Shown: in pieces, positions 1 to 8,415 of the stretch
Layout of the letters: each line of letters starts with the position of its first letter
Position numbering within the stretch: the stretch's first letter is position 1
NCBI RefSeq assembly: GCF_900446215.1
Contig: NZ_UAQZ01000013.1
Location: 310,001-374,000 of the forward strand
Source of the DNA: Burkholderia cenocepacia
GTDB taxonomy: Bacteria; Pseudomonadota; Gammaproteobacteria; Burkholderiales; Burkholderiaceae
Direction: 5' to 3'
DNA: 64,000 bases
Notes under the pieces: generated by a model
Seen by the model: only the letters and a program-made list of their open reading frames with translations
Told to the model about the DNA's origin: nothing
Database searches by the model: none
Position numbers and translations under genes: made by a program

Positions 1-1133
1 GCCGCATCGTCGAACTGACGCGCCAGCACTACGAGCAGGACGACGAACGCGTGCTGCCGCGCTCGGTCGGCTTCAAGGCGTTCGAGAACGCGATGACGCT
101 CGACATCGCGATGGGCGGCTCGACCAACACGATCCTGCACCTGCTCGCGATCGCGCAGGAAGCCGGCATCGACTTCACGATGAAGGACATCGACCGCCTG
201 TCGCGCACCGTACCGCAGCTGTGCAAGGTCGCGCCGAACACGAACAAGTACCACATCGAGGACGTCCACCGCGCAGGCGGCATCATGGCGATCCTCGGCG
301 AGCTCGAGCGCGCCGGCAAGCTGCACACCGACGTGCCGACCGTCCACGCGCCGACGCTGAAGGATGCGCTCGACCAATGGGACATCGTCCTCACGCAGGA
401 CGACGCGGTCCGCACGTTCTACCTGGCCGGCCCGGCCGGCATCCCGACGCAGGTCGCGTTCAGCCAGAACACGCGCTGGCCGAGCCTCGATCTCGACCGC
501 GCCGAAGGCTGCATCCGCTCGTACGAGCATGCGTTCTCGAAGGAAGGCGGCCTCGCGGTGCTGACGGGCAACATCGCGCTCGACGGCTGCGTCGTGAAGA
601 CGGCCGGCGTCGACGAGAGCATCCTCGTGTTCGAAGGCTCCGCTCATGTGACCGAATCGCAGGACGAAGCGGTCGAGAACATCCTGAACGACAAGGTCAA
701 GGCCGGCGACGTGGTGATCGTGCGCTACGAAGGCCCGAAGGGCGGCCCGGGCATGCAGGAAATGCTCTACCCGACCAGCTACATCAAGTCGAAGGGGCTC
801 GGCAAGGCGTGCGCGCTGCTGACGGACGGCCGGTTCTCGGGCGGTACGTCGGGCCTGTCGATCGGCCACTGCTCGCCGGAAGCGGCAGCGGGCGGCGCGA
901 TCGGCCTCGTGCGCGACGGCGACCGGATCCGCATCGACATTCCGAACCGCACGATCGACGTGCTGGTGTCGGACGAGGAACTGGCGCGCCGCCGCGAAGA
1001 GCAGAACGCGAAGGGCTGGAAGCCGGCGCAGCCGCGTCCGCGCAAGGTGTCCGCCGCGCTGAAGGCATACGCGAAGCTGGTCATGTCGGCCGACAAGGGC
1101 GCCGTGCGCGATCTGTCGCTGCTCGACGACTGA
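1..1133 (+). CDS. ilvD: Dihydroxy-acid dehydratase, C-terminal part (left edge cuts the gene)
   Basis: Cytosolic Fe-S enzyme of valine, isoleucine, leucine and pantothenate synthesis that dehydrates 2,3-dihydroxy acids to 2-keto acids. The reading frame is open from base 3, so the N-terminal half with the cluster cysteines lies outside the window. About 376 C-terminal residues are present, against roughly 560-620 for the family. Visible family signatures are MGGSTNTILHL, the GNIALDGCVVKTAGV block, EGPKGGPGMQEML, and GRFSGGTSGLSIGHCSPEAA, which carries the serine thought to act as base. A strong hairpin terminator follows. Identity is secure; the true start cannot be seen. Confidence 0.95.
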   Translation, partial: RIVELTRQHYEQDDERVLPRSVGFKAFENAMTLDIAMGGSTNTILHLLAIAQEAGIDFTMKDIDRLSRTVPQLCKVAPNTNKYHIEDVHRAGGIMAILGELERAGKLHTDVPTVHAPTLKDALDQWDIVLTQDDAVRTFYLAGPAGIPTQVAFSQNTRWPSLDLDRAEGCIRSYEHAFSKEGGLAVLTGNIALDGCVVKTAGVDESILVFEGSAHVTESQDEAVENILNDKVKAGDVVIVRYEGPKGGPGMQEMLYPTSYIKSKGLGKACALLTDGRFSGGTSGLSIGHCSPEAAAGGAIGLVRDGDRIRIDIPNRTIDVLVSDEELARRREEQNAKGWKPAQPRPRKVSAALKAYAKLVMSADKGAVRDLSLLDD

Positions 1134-1186
1134 CGACGCATGCGACGGGCGACCGGTGGCGTCTTGCCCCGCCGCGCTTGCCCAGT

Positions 1187-1217
1187 CAAAAAGCCGCTCT
1201 CCGGAGCGGCTTTTTTT
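1187..1217. terminator. Bidirectional rho-independent terminator
   Basis: A perfect GC-rich hairpin (AGCCGCTC / GAGCGGCT) is flanked by an A-run on the left and a T-run on the right. It can therefore terminate ilvD on the plus strand and the convergent SH3-domain gene on the minus strand. Confidence 0.9.
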
Positions 1218-1252
1218 CGTCTGGCGCCGGAAAATCCGCGGCACCGACGCCA

Positions 1253-2116
1253 TCAGTGACGGAGTTCGTCGGGACCGCCACCTCCACCGCCGCCGTGGTT
1301 GCCCCCGCCGTTTCCGCCGCCTTGCGGCCGCGCATAACCGCCGCCACCCCAGCCGCCCTGGCGCGCGGGCTGAGGCATCGTGCGGCCCTCGCCGCCCGGT
1401 GCGGGCGACGAGTGCAGCACGGCCGGCGGCGGATTGGCCGGACGCGCATTGCCCGCTCCGCCCGGCATCGGCGTCGGCGCTGCCGGGCTGGCCGGGCGCG
1501 CATTACCCATCCCGCCCGGCATCGGTGTGGGCGCCGGCGTCGGCGCAGCCGGCGGCGGCACGCGGTTCGCGCCATTCCAGCCGCCACGCGTGGCCGACGG
1601 CCGCGTGTCATGCACGGGCGGCGGGCCGCCCGGCGCGACCTGCAGCGGCGCGCCCGGTTGCGGACGCCCTTGCGCCGGCGGCATGCCGCCGGGGCCGAGC
1701 CTCGGCTCCGCACGATGCGCCCAACGATCGCGGTCGGGATACCACGGGCGATGCCGGTAATAGCGATCCCAGTACGCGCCGATCGCAAACCCGGTCACCG
1801 GCACGCCGATGATCGCGCCGTATTCGAGCAGCGGCACGTAGCTGCCCTGGTACGGATAGTCGAGCAACTGCGCATCGATCCAGCCGCGCACGCCCGGCAG
1901 GGCGACGTCGCACCACGTGTAGTCGCTCAGGCAACCGAAGACGTCGAGCGCGGTGCCGGGCGGAATCTGCGCGACCACCGGATAATCGGGCGCCGGCCCG
2001 GCAAACAGCTCGGCCGGCGAATTCGTGTAAGCGCTGCTCTGCGCATCGGCGACGCCCGGCGCGGCCGCGAGGCCGGCCAGGACGACGCACAGACTTCGGA
2101 CAATCGTGTTCCTCAT
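1253..2116 (-). CDS. Secreted SH3-like domain protein with Pro/Gly-rich tail
   Basis: 287 residues. An N-terminal signal peptide (cleavage probably after GVADA, about residue 25) is followed by a bacterial SH3-like domain at about residues 30-95 (AELFAGPAPDYPVVAQIPPG, DVFGCLSDYTWCDV, RGWIDAQLL). Such domains commonly bind cell-wall peptides. A short hydrophobic segment (about 97-113) precedes a long low-complexity tail rich in Pro, Gly, Arg and Ala with an imperfect tandem repeat (TPMPGGxGNARPAxP). The tail ends in Gly-rich repeats. It lies just downstream of another secreted Gly-rich gene on the same strand (33 bp gap), so they are probably co-transcribed. Function is unknown beyond the envelope location. 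Confidence 0.8.
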   Translation of the reverse strand: MRNTIVRSLCVVLAGLAAAPGVADAQSSAYTNSPAELFAGPAPDYPVVAQIPPGTALDVFGCLSDYTWCDVALPGVRGWIDAQLLDYPYQGSYVPLLEYGAIIGVPVTGFAIGAYWDRYYRHRPWYPDRDRWAHRAEPRLGPGGMPPAQGRPQPGAPLQVAPGGPPPVHDTRPSATRGGWNGANRVPPPAAPTPAPTPMPGGMGNARPASPAAPTPMPGGAGNARPANPPPAVLHSSPAPGGEGRTMPQPARQGGWGGGGYARPQGGGNGGGNHGGGGGGGPDELRH

Positions 2117-2149
2117 GATGCTCTCCCGCGCAACGTCGCCGCGCGCCGG

Positions 2150-2602
2150 TCAGTGCCGATGGCCGCCGCCCCAGTGGCCGCCACCCCAATGTCCACCGCC
2201 CCAATGCCCGCCGCCCCACGGCCGATGCCAGTACCCGCCGCGGCCGCCCCAGTAGCCGCCACCCCAGCGGCCCCAGAAGCCGATCGTCACGGGCGGCCCG
2301 TACCAGCCGGAGTAGTACGCCGGGTAAGCGTACGGATACGGCGCGTACGGATACGGCGGCGGCACGTAGGCCGGCGCGACATACACGGGCACTGCCGGGC
2401 CGACGTCGACCTCTGCCTGGGGCACGGTCGACGCGGCCGGGCCGGGCGCGGTCGGTGCGGCCGGAATCTCGCGCTGCGTCACCGTGGCGGGCACCGGCGC
2501 GTAATAAGGTGCATAACCGTACGGGCTCGTGTAGTAGCAGCCGCCAAGCGCCAGGGCGGCCAGCGCGACGACGGCGGGCCTCGCGGCGGAAATCGGGTTC
2601 AT
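2150..2602 (-). CDS. Small Tyr/Gly/His-rich putative lipoprotein
   Basis: 150 residues. The N-terminus is a lipoprotein signal with lipobox LGGC at about residues 19-22, giving a mature Cys-Tyr-Tyr start. The middle is Pro/Tyr/Ala-rich (PYAPYPYAYPAYYSGW). The C-terminus is a run of GGGHW tandem repeats ending in HRH, which could bind metal or simply be a spacer. Homologues with this composition are common, uncharacterised envelope proteins of Burkholderiales. It is the first gene of a two-gene unit with the SH3-domain protein. Confidence 0.75.
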   Translation of the reverse strand: MNPISAARPAVVALAALALGGCYYTSPYGYAPYYAPVPATVTQREIPAAPTAPGPAASTVPQAEVDVGPAVPVYVAPAYVPPPYPYAPYPYAYPAYYSGWYGPPVTIGFWGRWGGGYWGGRGGYWHRPWGGGHWGGGHWGGGHWGGGHRH

Positions 2603-2899
2603 CTCGTACTCCGGCAGAATCCGCGCGTCGCCGCCGGGCGCGCGCCTGACTCTAGCTTACGTCCCCTGCAGATTTCCGCGCGTATGATCCGTTACTTTTT
2701 GTTTCCTGCCCTGCATGGCGGAGCGGGCACGCCGCGTGCTGGCCCGTCCGCGGCGCCGGCGTTGAAGTTGGCGCAAATGCCCTCAACTTGAACGATGTCG
2801 GCTGACCGGCGCGGACGGGCGTCCGCGACCCACCGGCAACCGCAAACCGGCGAGCTTCGGCCCGCCCCAGACAGGAACGCGGCTCGCGCCGCCATCGAC

Positions 2900-4426
2900 A
2901 TGACTACGCCACGCCCCACTCCCCGGGCGGACACACCGCTCGATCCGATCATCCAGCTGCTGGCGCTCGCCGGCGAGCAGGGTTATCTGACGCACGCCGA
3001 CCTCGTCGACGCGCTGCCGCCCGAAAGCGACAGCCCCGACGCGCTCGATGTCGTGCGCGCCGCGCTGGCCGACATCGGCATCGCGGTACTCGACGAGCCG
3101 GCCGTGCCCGCGCCGTTCGCCGGCGCGGCGCCGGTCGAGGTCGACCGCGACGCGCTCGACGAAGGCCGGGCCATGCTCGGCGACCTCGCGCGCGGCACGA
3201 GCGCGTCGACCGATCCGCTCGCGCTCTACATGCGGCGCATGCACGCGGTGCCGCTGCTCACGCGCGAAGGCGAAATCGTGCTCGCCCGCGAGATCGAGAC
3301 GGGCCGCCATCAGGTGCTGCACGCGATCGCCGGCTATCCGCCCGCGGTCGACGCGCTGCTCGAGCGTCATCGCGCGACGGGCACGACCGGCTCGCCCGAT
3401 GACGACGACGCCGACGCGCCCGTGCCCGCCCGCTACGACACGCTGCAGGCAGCGGCGTCGGCGCTGCGCGAGGCAGTGCATGCGCATGGCACCCGTTCGG
3501 CCGAATACCGCGACGCACGCAACCACGTGGCCGCGCTGCTCGGTTCGCTCGCGTGGGTCGCGCCGGCCGTCGACGACGCGAGCCGTGTCGTGCGCGCGCT
3601 CGCGGCCGCCCCGCATGATCCGTCGGCAGGCGACGCGGCGTGCTTCGACGCGGTTGCACGGCGCGCGCTTGCTGCCGCGCTGAGCGACGGCCAGCAGAAG
3701 GTGCGCGACGCGACGCGGGCGATGCTCGAGGCGAACCTGCGGCTCGTGCTGTCGATCGCGCGCAAGTACCTGAACCGCGGCGTCGACCTGTCCGACCTCG
3801 TGCAGGACGGCTGCCTCGGCCTGATGCGCGCGATCGAGAAATTCGAATACCGGCGCGGGTTCAAGTTCTCGACCTATGCGACCTGGTGGATTCGCCAGGC
3901 GATCGCGCGCGCGGTCGCGGATCGCTCGCGTACGATCCGCGTGCCGGTGCACGTCGGCGACCAGTACCAGCGCGTGCAGCGGCATGCGCTGCGCTTTCGG
4001 CAGCGCACGGGCCGCCGCGCCACGCCGGCCGAGCTCGCGGCCGAAACCGGCCTCGCCGAAGACAAGCTGCGCGCGGTGCTCGCGCTGCCCGCCGAGCCGG
4101 TCTCGCTCGACACGCCGCTGCCGGACGCGGACACTGGCCTCGTGGAACTGATCGAGGACCAGGCATCGGCCAGCCCGTTCGAGCAACTGGCCGACACGCG
4201 CATGCGCGACTGCGTGCGGTCGCTGCTGCGGTCGGTCACGCCGACCGAGGCCGACGTGCTGCGCCGGCGGTTCGGCCTCGGCGGCGCCGAGCCCGACACC
4301 TACGACGCGATCGCGCAGGATGCGGGGATGTCGCGCGAGCGCGTGCGACAGATCGAGAAACGGGCGCTCGCCGCGCTGCGCACGGCCGCCGAGGCCGAGA
4401 ACGCGCAGTCGTTTCTCGACGCGTAA
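2900..4426 (+). CDS. RpoD-like (group 1/2) sigma-70 factor
   Basis: 508 residues from the chosen ATG; an in-frame ATG at 2795 would add 35 residues with no sigma-like sequence. Order of regions: a 1.1-like segment (LDPIIQLLALAGEQGYLTHADLVDALP), region 1.2 (DPLALYMRRMHAVPLLTREGE), a non-conserved spacer, region 2 (EANLRLVLSIARKYLNRGVD, DLVQDGCLGLMRAIEKFEYR, KFSTYATWWIRQAIARA), region 3, and region 4 with an HTH ending in SRERVRQIEKRALAALR. It is shorter than the housekeeping RpoD of this group and lacks most of its acidic spacer, so it is read as a paralogue. Target promoters are unknown. Confidence 0.85.
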   Translation: MTTPRPTPRADTPLDPIIQLLALAGEQGYLTHADLVDALPPESDSPDALDVVRAALADIGIAVLDEPAVPAPFAGAAPVEVDRDALDEGRAMLGDLARGTSASTDPLALYMRRMHAVPLLTREGEIVLAREIETGRHQVLHAIAGYPPAVDALLERHRATGTTGSPDDDDADAPVPARYDTLQAAASALREAVHAHGTRSAEYRDARNHVAALLGSLAWVAPAVDDASRVVRALAAAPHDPSAGDAACFDAVARRALAAALSDGQQKVRDATRAMLEANLRLVLSIARKYLNRGVDLSDLVQDGCLGLMRAIEKFEYRRGFKFSTYATWWIRQAIARAVADRSRTIRVPVHVGDQYQRVQRHALRFRQRTGRRATPAELAAETGLAEDKLRAVLALPAEPVSLDTPLPDADTGLVELIEDQASASPFEQLADTRMRDCVRSLLRSVTPTEADVLRRRFGLGGAEPDTYDAIAQDAGMSRERVRQIEKRALAALRTAAEAENAQSFLDA

Positions 4427-4442
4427 CCGCATCGCGTGCGGT

Positions 4443-4475
4443 GCACGGTCATGCCGCGTTCCGGCACGACCGTGC
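4443..4475 (+). terminator. Nested hairpin after the sigma factor gene
   Basis: GCACGGTC (4443-4450) pairs perfectly with GACCGTGC (4468-4475), and inner GCCG/CGGC pairing adds to the stem. There is no T-run, so it may be a terminator-like or pausing structure rather than a classical terminator. Confidence 0.45.
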
Positions 4476-4501
4476 GCTGCGTGCCTGTGTTACGTTTGCC
4501 A

Positions 4502-4542
4502 TTGACGCGCATCAAGTTTTCTTCATCGCGCGTCGCGACAAT
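4502..4542 (+). promoter_or_regulatory. FNR/ANR-type box with -10 element upstream of the HhH gene
   Basis: TTGAC-GCGC-ATCAA at 4502-4515 matches the FNR/ANR consensus TTGAT-N4-ATCAA at nine of ten positions. A -10-like GACAAT lies at 4537-4542, giving a start near 4549. This centres the box at about -40.5, the standard class II activator position. The geometry is seen directly; oxygen control is inferred. Confidence 0.6.
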
Positions 4543-4608
4543 GATTGACAGCCGACCGGCGCATCGCTCGCCGCGTCCATTCCGTTTGTGCTTTCCGGGT
4601 CCCTTGCC

Positions 4609-5490
4609 ATGCAGTCGACCGTCAGCCAGACGTACGAGGAAAACCGGCTTGTCGCGGCCTGCCTGCGCGAGGCCGCGCAATGGCTCGTCGACCAGGGTGC
4701 GAACCCGTACCGGGTCGCCGCTTACCGCGCCGCGGCCGATACGGCCGACGCGCTCGACCGCGACATCCGCAGCGTATTCGACGCCGGCGGCGTCGAGGCG
4801 CTCGGCGCGCTGCCCGACATCGGCACGGGCGTCGCGCAGGCGATCGCCGAGCTGCTGGTCACGGGACGCTGGCGCCAGCTCGACCGCTTGCGCGGCGACG
4901 CCGAACGCGTGTCCGCATTCGAAGCGGTGCCGGGCATCGGCCACGCGCTCGCGCTGCGCATTCATGACGCGCTGCACATCGACACGCTGGAGGAGCTCGA
5001 ACGCGCGGCCCGCAACGGCCAGCTCGAAACGATCGCGGGCGTCGGCCCGCGGCGCGCGGTCGGCATCCGCGCCGCGCTCGACGACGTGCTGAGCCGGCGC
5101 CGCCGCTGGCAAGGCCACATGCAAAGCGCCGGCCCCGGCACGGAACCGCCCGTCGAACTGCTGCTTTACATCGATCGCCAGTACCGCAACAAGGCGGCCG
5201 CCGGCGTACTGCCGACGCTCGCGCACCGGCGCCTGAACGCGGACGGTTACGTGCCGCCGCCGGTGATGCACATGACGAAAGGCGGCTGGCATTTCACGGT
5301 GCTGAGCCAGCATGCCGCAATGCGTACGCCGGAAGCCGGCCGCCCGACCGACTGGGTCTCGCTCTATTTCTACGACGCGGTGCAATGCGAGCACCAGCGC
5401 ACCGTGTTCACCGAAACGTACGGCGCGCTCGTCGGCAAGCGGATCGTGCGCGGGCGCGAGATGGAATGCCGCGTGTATTACGCGGGATGA
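4609..5490 (+). CDS. Helix-hairpin-helix protein, PolX-like N-terminus without polymerase domain
   Basis: 293 residues. The first ~160 resemble the 8-kDa and HhH part of family X DNA polymerases: EENRLVAACLREAAQWLVDQ, NPYRVAAYRAAADTADAL, then three HhH-like turns (ALPDIGTGVAQAIAEL, AVPGIGHALALRIHDAL, TIAGVGPRRAVGIRAAL). These motifs usually bind DNA non-specifically. The nucleotidyltransferase palm is absent; instead a ~125-residue C-terminal domain (VELLLYIDRQYRNKAA to MECRVYYAG) of unknown function follows. Start chosen at the ATG before QSTVSQTYEENR; an earlier in-frame start adds seven residues. A putative FNR/ANR box lies upstream. Possibly a repair or chromatin accessory factor. Confidence 0.75.
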   Translation: MQSTVSQTYEENRLVAACLREAAQWLVDQGANPYRVAAYRAAADTADALDRDIRSVFDAGGVEALGALPDIGTGVAQAIAELLVTGRWRQLDRLRGDAERVSAFEAVPGIGHALALRIHDALHIDTLEELERAARNGQLETIAGVGPRRAVGIRAALDDVLSRRRRWQGHMQSAGPGTEPPVELLLYIDRQYRNKAAAGVLPTLAHRRLNADGYVPPPVMHMTKGGWHFTVLSQHAAMRTPEAGRPTDWVSLYFYDAVQCEHQRTVFTETYGALVGKRIVRGREMECRVYYAG

Positions 5491-5644
5491 GTCGGGCGTC
5501 GGCGGCGCTTCGCTGACGTCGAAGGCGGCACGGACCGGCAGCGCCGTCTCGCGATTCGGCACGTACGTCGAACCCGCCACGTCACCACGTCACCGCCCTT
5601 CCGTCGCATGGCTACCGAACCGCCCGCCTCGCGCAGGCTCGCCG

Positions 5645-6073
5645 CTACGCGGCGCCTTCCGCCTTCGCACGGCGCGCCGGATGACGATGCGCGGCAATGC
5701 GCAACAGCTTCTGGAACGACGGGCATTCGAGATGGTTCGCCGCCGGGCACACGGCCGCATGCCGCAGCGCATCGCGCACCGCACCGAGACGGCGGATCGT
5801 GCGGTCGAGCTCGTCCGCCTTGCCGTCGAGCTTCGCGCGGTCGATCGCGGGCCGCCCCTGCGCGCCGACCATCGCGAGGATGTCGTCGAGGGAAAAACCG
5901 GCCTCCCGACCGAGCGCGATCAGCGCCAGGCGCTCCAGCACCGATTCGTCGTATTGCCGCCGCAGCCCGTGCCGGCCGATCGGAACGATCAGCCCTTTTT
6001 CCTCGTAGTAGCGCAGCGTCGATGCGGGCAATCCCGTGCGCCGCGCGACGTCCGCAATGTCCAGTCGGCCCAT
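5645..6073 (-). CDS. MerR-family transcriptional regulator
   Basis: 142 residues. N-terminal MerR winged helix: LDIADVARRTGLPASTLRYYEEKGLI, then GLRRQYDESVLERLALIALGREAGFSLDDI. A dimerisation helix (KADELDRTIRRLGAVRDALRHA) follows, then a short C-terminus with cysteines in VCPAANHLECPSF that could bind metal or respond to redox. The start chosen gives MGRLDIADV; a longer frame would extend into the operator. It is divergent from the DUF2938 gene and shares with it a promoter with the 19-bp spacer typical of MerR targets, so it very likely controls that gene and perhaps itself. Confidence 0.88.
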   Translation of the reverse strand: MGRLDIADVARRTGLPASTLRYYEEKGLIVPIGRHGLRRQYDESVLERLALIALGREAGFSLDDILAMVGAQGRPAIDRAKLDGKADELDRTIRRLGAVRDALRHAAVCPAANHLECPSFQKLLRIAAHRHPARRAKAEGAA

Positions 6074-6075
6074 GC

Positions 6076-6106
6076 TTGACCTCAAGTTCACTTGAAGTTG
6101 CAAGAT
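6076..6106 (+). promoter_or_regulatory. MerR-type promoter-operator with 19-bp spacer
   Basis: A -35 TTGACC (6076-6081) and a -10 CAAGAT (6101-6106) are separated by 19 bp. The spacer holds a dyad (CTCAAGT-TC-ACTTGAA). This overlong spacer with central dyad is the hallmark of promoters remodelled by MerR-family activators. It reads toward the DUF2938 gene. Confidence 0.75.
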
Positions 6107-6212
6107 AGTCGCTCGACTCCATAAAGACAAGCCGGACCGCCATGAAACCGTTGAACCCGCGTCGCATTCCGCCGTGCCGCATCGCCGTCATCGCTCGCTG
6201 CGGAGGTGCGCG

Positions 6213-6710
6213 ATGAGCCCGTCCGACGTCCTGCTCAAGCTGCTGTTGATCGGCGCGGGCGCCACGCTCCTGATGGACCTGTGGACGCTGTTCCGACGGC
6301 GTGCGTTCGGCATTCCGTCGCTCGACTACGCGCTGGTCGGCCGCTGGCTCGGCCACATGACGCACGGCCGGTTCCGCCATGCGTCGATCAGCACCGCTGC
6401 CCCAGTGGCCGGCGAACGCGCGCTCGGCTGGATCGCGCATTACGCGATCGGCATCGCGTTCGCGGCACTGCCCGTGCTGATCGCCGGCCCGACGTGGATC
6501 GATGCGCCGACGCCGCTCCCCGCACTCGTCGCCGGACTCGCAAGCGTGGTCGCCCCGTTCTTCGTGATGCAGCCGGCGTTCGGCTTCGGCATCGCGGCGT
6601 CACGCACGCCGCAACCGGGCGTCGCGCGCCGGCGCAGCCTCGTCACGCATCTGTCGTACGGGGTGGGGCTGTATCTCGCGGCGTACCTGCTCGCGGCGCT
6701 GACCCGTTGA
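6213..6710 (+). CDS. DUF2938 family inner-membrane protein
   Basis: 165 residues with about four membrane segments: LLLIGAGATLLMDLWTLF, IAHYAIGIAFAALPVLIAG, ALVAGLASVVAPFFVMQPAF, and LSYGVGLYLAAYLLAALT. A conserved middle (GRWLGHMTHGRFRHASI) fits the DUF2938 family, whose function is not known. The start at 6213 has a good ribosome site (GGAGGTG) just upstream; an earlier in-frame start lacks one. It is the evident target of the divergent MerR regulator, which suggests induction by a metal, oxidant or small organic compound. Confidence 0.82.
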   Translation: MSPSDVLLKLLLIGAGATLLMDLWTLFRRRAFGIPSLDYALVGRWLGHMTHGRFRHASISTAAPVAGERALGWIAHYAIGIAFAALPVLIAGPTWIDAPTPLPALVAGLASVVAPFFVMQPAFGFGIAASRTPQPGVARRRSLVTHLSYGVGLYLAAYLLAALTR

Positions 6711-6766
6711 GCTGCGCGCCGGCGTATCCCCAGCCGCGCCTGTCCGTCTCCAGCAAACCGACGAGA

Positions 6767-7837
6767 TCAGCCGCCGTCGCCGCGCTGCGCCGTGTCCTCG
6801 TAGCGATCGAGCGCGTCGAGCAGGTTGCCCGGCCGGCTCATCTCGGCCCTTAGCCGGGCGGCCTTCTCGATATCGGCCGGCGCGGTGAGCTTCGCGCCCT
6901 GATCGAGGTACGCCTGAGCGCGCGTCTCGCCGGCGGCGGCAGCCAGGCCCAGCAGCGCGTTCGCGGCGATCGGATCGTGCCCGGCACCGCCACCCGAGTA
7001 GTACTGCACGCCCAGCCGGAACAGCGAGGTCGCGACACCCTGGGCCGCGGCCAGCCGATACCATTTCACCGCTTCGACGTCGTCCTGGCGCACGCCCTGC
7101 CCGCTCTCGTACATCAGCCCGAGATTGTTCTGCGCGTTCGCGTAGCCCTGCTCCGCGGCGAGTCGATACCAGTTGAATGCGTCGATGTCGCTCTGCTTCA
7201 CACCGCGCCCGCTGTCGTACAGGTAGCCGAGGGCGTTCTGCGCCTGCGGATCGCCCTGGTCCGCCGCGCGTCGATACCATTTGGCGGCTTCCGCGGCATC
7301 CTGCGGCACGCCGGTCCCGGCGTCGTACATCAACCCCAGATACAGTTGCCCCCTGGGCAGGCCCTGTTCGGCCGCACGCCGGTAAAGCCGCACCGCTTCC
7401 GCACTATCCTGCGGCGCGCCTTCGCCGTGCTCGTATGCGCGACCGAGATTGCACAACGCATTGCCGTGGCCCTGTGCGGCCGCACGCCGATACCAGTTCA
7501 CGGCCTCCGCCCGGCTTTGCTCGACGCCGACGCCGGTTTCGTACAGCGTACCGAGGTTGTTCTGCGAGGCCGCATCGCCCTGGTCGGCGGCCCGCCGATA
7601 CCATTTCGCGGCTTCGGCGGGATTCTGCTCGACGCCGTCGCCGTGCTCGTACATCAGCGCGACGTCGAATTCGCCGTCCAGGTCGCCGCGCTTCGCCTTC
7701 TCCATCGCCGCGTCGAAGGCCGCGGGCGCATCGTCGTGCCCGAGCCAGACGATGCCGATCCCGAGGATCAGTGCGACTGCGAGCGCGCTCAGGATCGCAA
7801 TACCGGTCTTCCGGCCGATTCGTCGGGCCTGGATCAT
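6767..7837 (-). CDS. Membrane-anchored Sel1-repeat protein
   Basis: 356 residues from the ATG (a TTG start 30 bp upstream is possible). A single membrane segment near residues 11-34 (IAILSALAVALILGIGIVWL) is followed by about seven Sel1-like repeats of 36 residues with the pattern AxxWYRRAAxQGxxxAQxNLGxxYxxGxGVxQ. These form an alpha-solenoid used for protein-protein contacts. The C-terminal tail is charged. It sits 57 bp downstream of the marR gene on the same strand and may be co-transcribed with it. The partner is unknown. Confidence 0.85.
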   Translation of the reverse strand: MIQARRIGRKTGIAILSALAVALILGIGIVWLGHDDAPAAFDAAMEKAKRGDLDGEFDVALMYEHGDGVEQNPAEAAKWYRRAADQGDAASQNNLGTLYETGVGVEQSRAEAVNWYRRAAAQGHGNALCNLGRAYEHGEGAPQDSAEAVRLYRRAAEQGLPRGQLYLGLMYDAGTGVPQDAAEAAKWYRRAADQGDPQAQNALGYLYDSGRGVKQSDIDAFNWYRLAAEQGYANAQNNLGLMYESGQGVRQDDVEAVKWYRLAAAQGVATSLFRLGVQYYSGGGAGHDPIAANALLGLAAAAGETRAQAYLDQGAKLTAPADIEKAARLRAEMSRPGNLLDALDRYEDTAQRGDGG

Positions 7838-7894
7838 CTCTCGGTGTTCTCTTTTTTGTGGTTGCAAGCGGTGCGCCCCGACCGGGCGCCCGCG

Positions 7895-8335
7895 TCATTC
7901 GCCGCCGCAGTCGATCAGGTTGCGCCGCACGCGCCCGAGCAGCCGCACCAGCGTCTCGCGCTCGTCGGGCGTGAAGCCGCGCAGGCCGTCGTCGGCGACG
8001 GTATCGCCCACTTCCAGCATCTGCGGAAAGATCTCGCGCGACTTGTCGGTCAACCGGATCACGAACGCACGGCGGTCGTCGTCGTTCGCCATGCGTTCGA
8101 TCCAGCCATAGCTTTCCATCCGGTCGAGCAGCCGCGTGAGCGAGATCGGCGTGATCTCGAGCCATTCGGCGAGCCGCGCCTGGTTCATCTCGCCCTTCCA
8201 CGTCAGGTACGCGAGCACGCGGCTTTGCGCCCGCGTCAGCCCGATGCGCTTCGCGCGCCGGTCGAACAGACGCCCGTTCAGGCGCGCCACGTCGGCGATC
8301 AGGTAACCGATCCGGTTCTCATAGGTCTTGTCCAT
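7895..8335 (-). CDS. MarR-family regulator of the adjacent efflux gene
   Basis: 146 residues with a MarR winged helix: RIGLTRAQSRVLAYLTWKGE, NQARLAEWLEITPISLTRLLDRMES, wing YGWIERMANDDDRRAFVIRLTDK, and a C-terminal dimer helix ending FTPDERETLVRLLGRVRRNL. It is divergent from a DHA2-type pump gene, the classic EmrR/EmrB-type layout, with an AT-rich palindrome between them. Likely a ligand-relieved repressor of the pump and of itself. Since the pump is now broken by an insertion sequence, the regulator may have lost its main target. Confidence 0.88.
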   Translation of the reverse strand: MDKTYENRIGYLIADVARLNGRLFDRRAKRIGLTRAQSRVLAYLTWKGEMNQARLAEWLEITPISLTRLLDRMESYGWIERMANDDDRRAFVIRLTDKSREIFPQMLEVGDTVADDGLRGFTPDERETLVRLLGRVRRNLIDCGGE

Positions 8336-8401
8336 GCGGCGATTATAGGGTCAAGCCGGAACCGGCCCGCGGCTCCCGACCTGGCGATAAGCGGCTATAT
8401 A

Positions 8402-8415
8402 ATAAGTATGCTTAT
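8402..8415. promoter_or_regulatory. Probable MarR operator
   Basis: The palindrome ATAAG-TATG-CTTAT lies in an AT-rich patch between marR and the pump gene. It overlaps a TATAAT -10 element (8413-8418) reading toward the pump. An AT-rich dyad over the -10 is typical of MarR repression. Confidence 0.55.
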
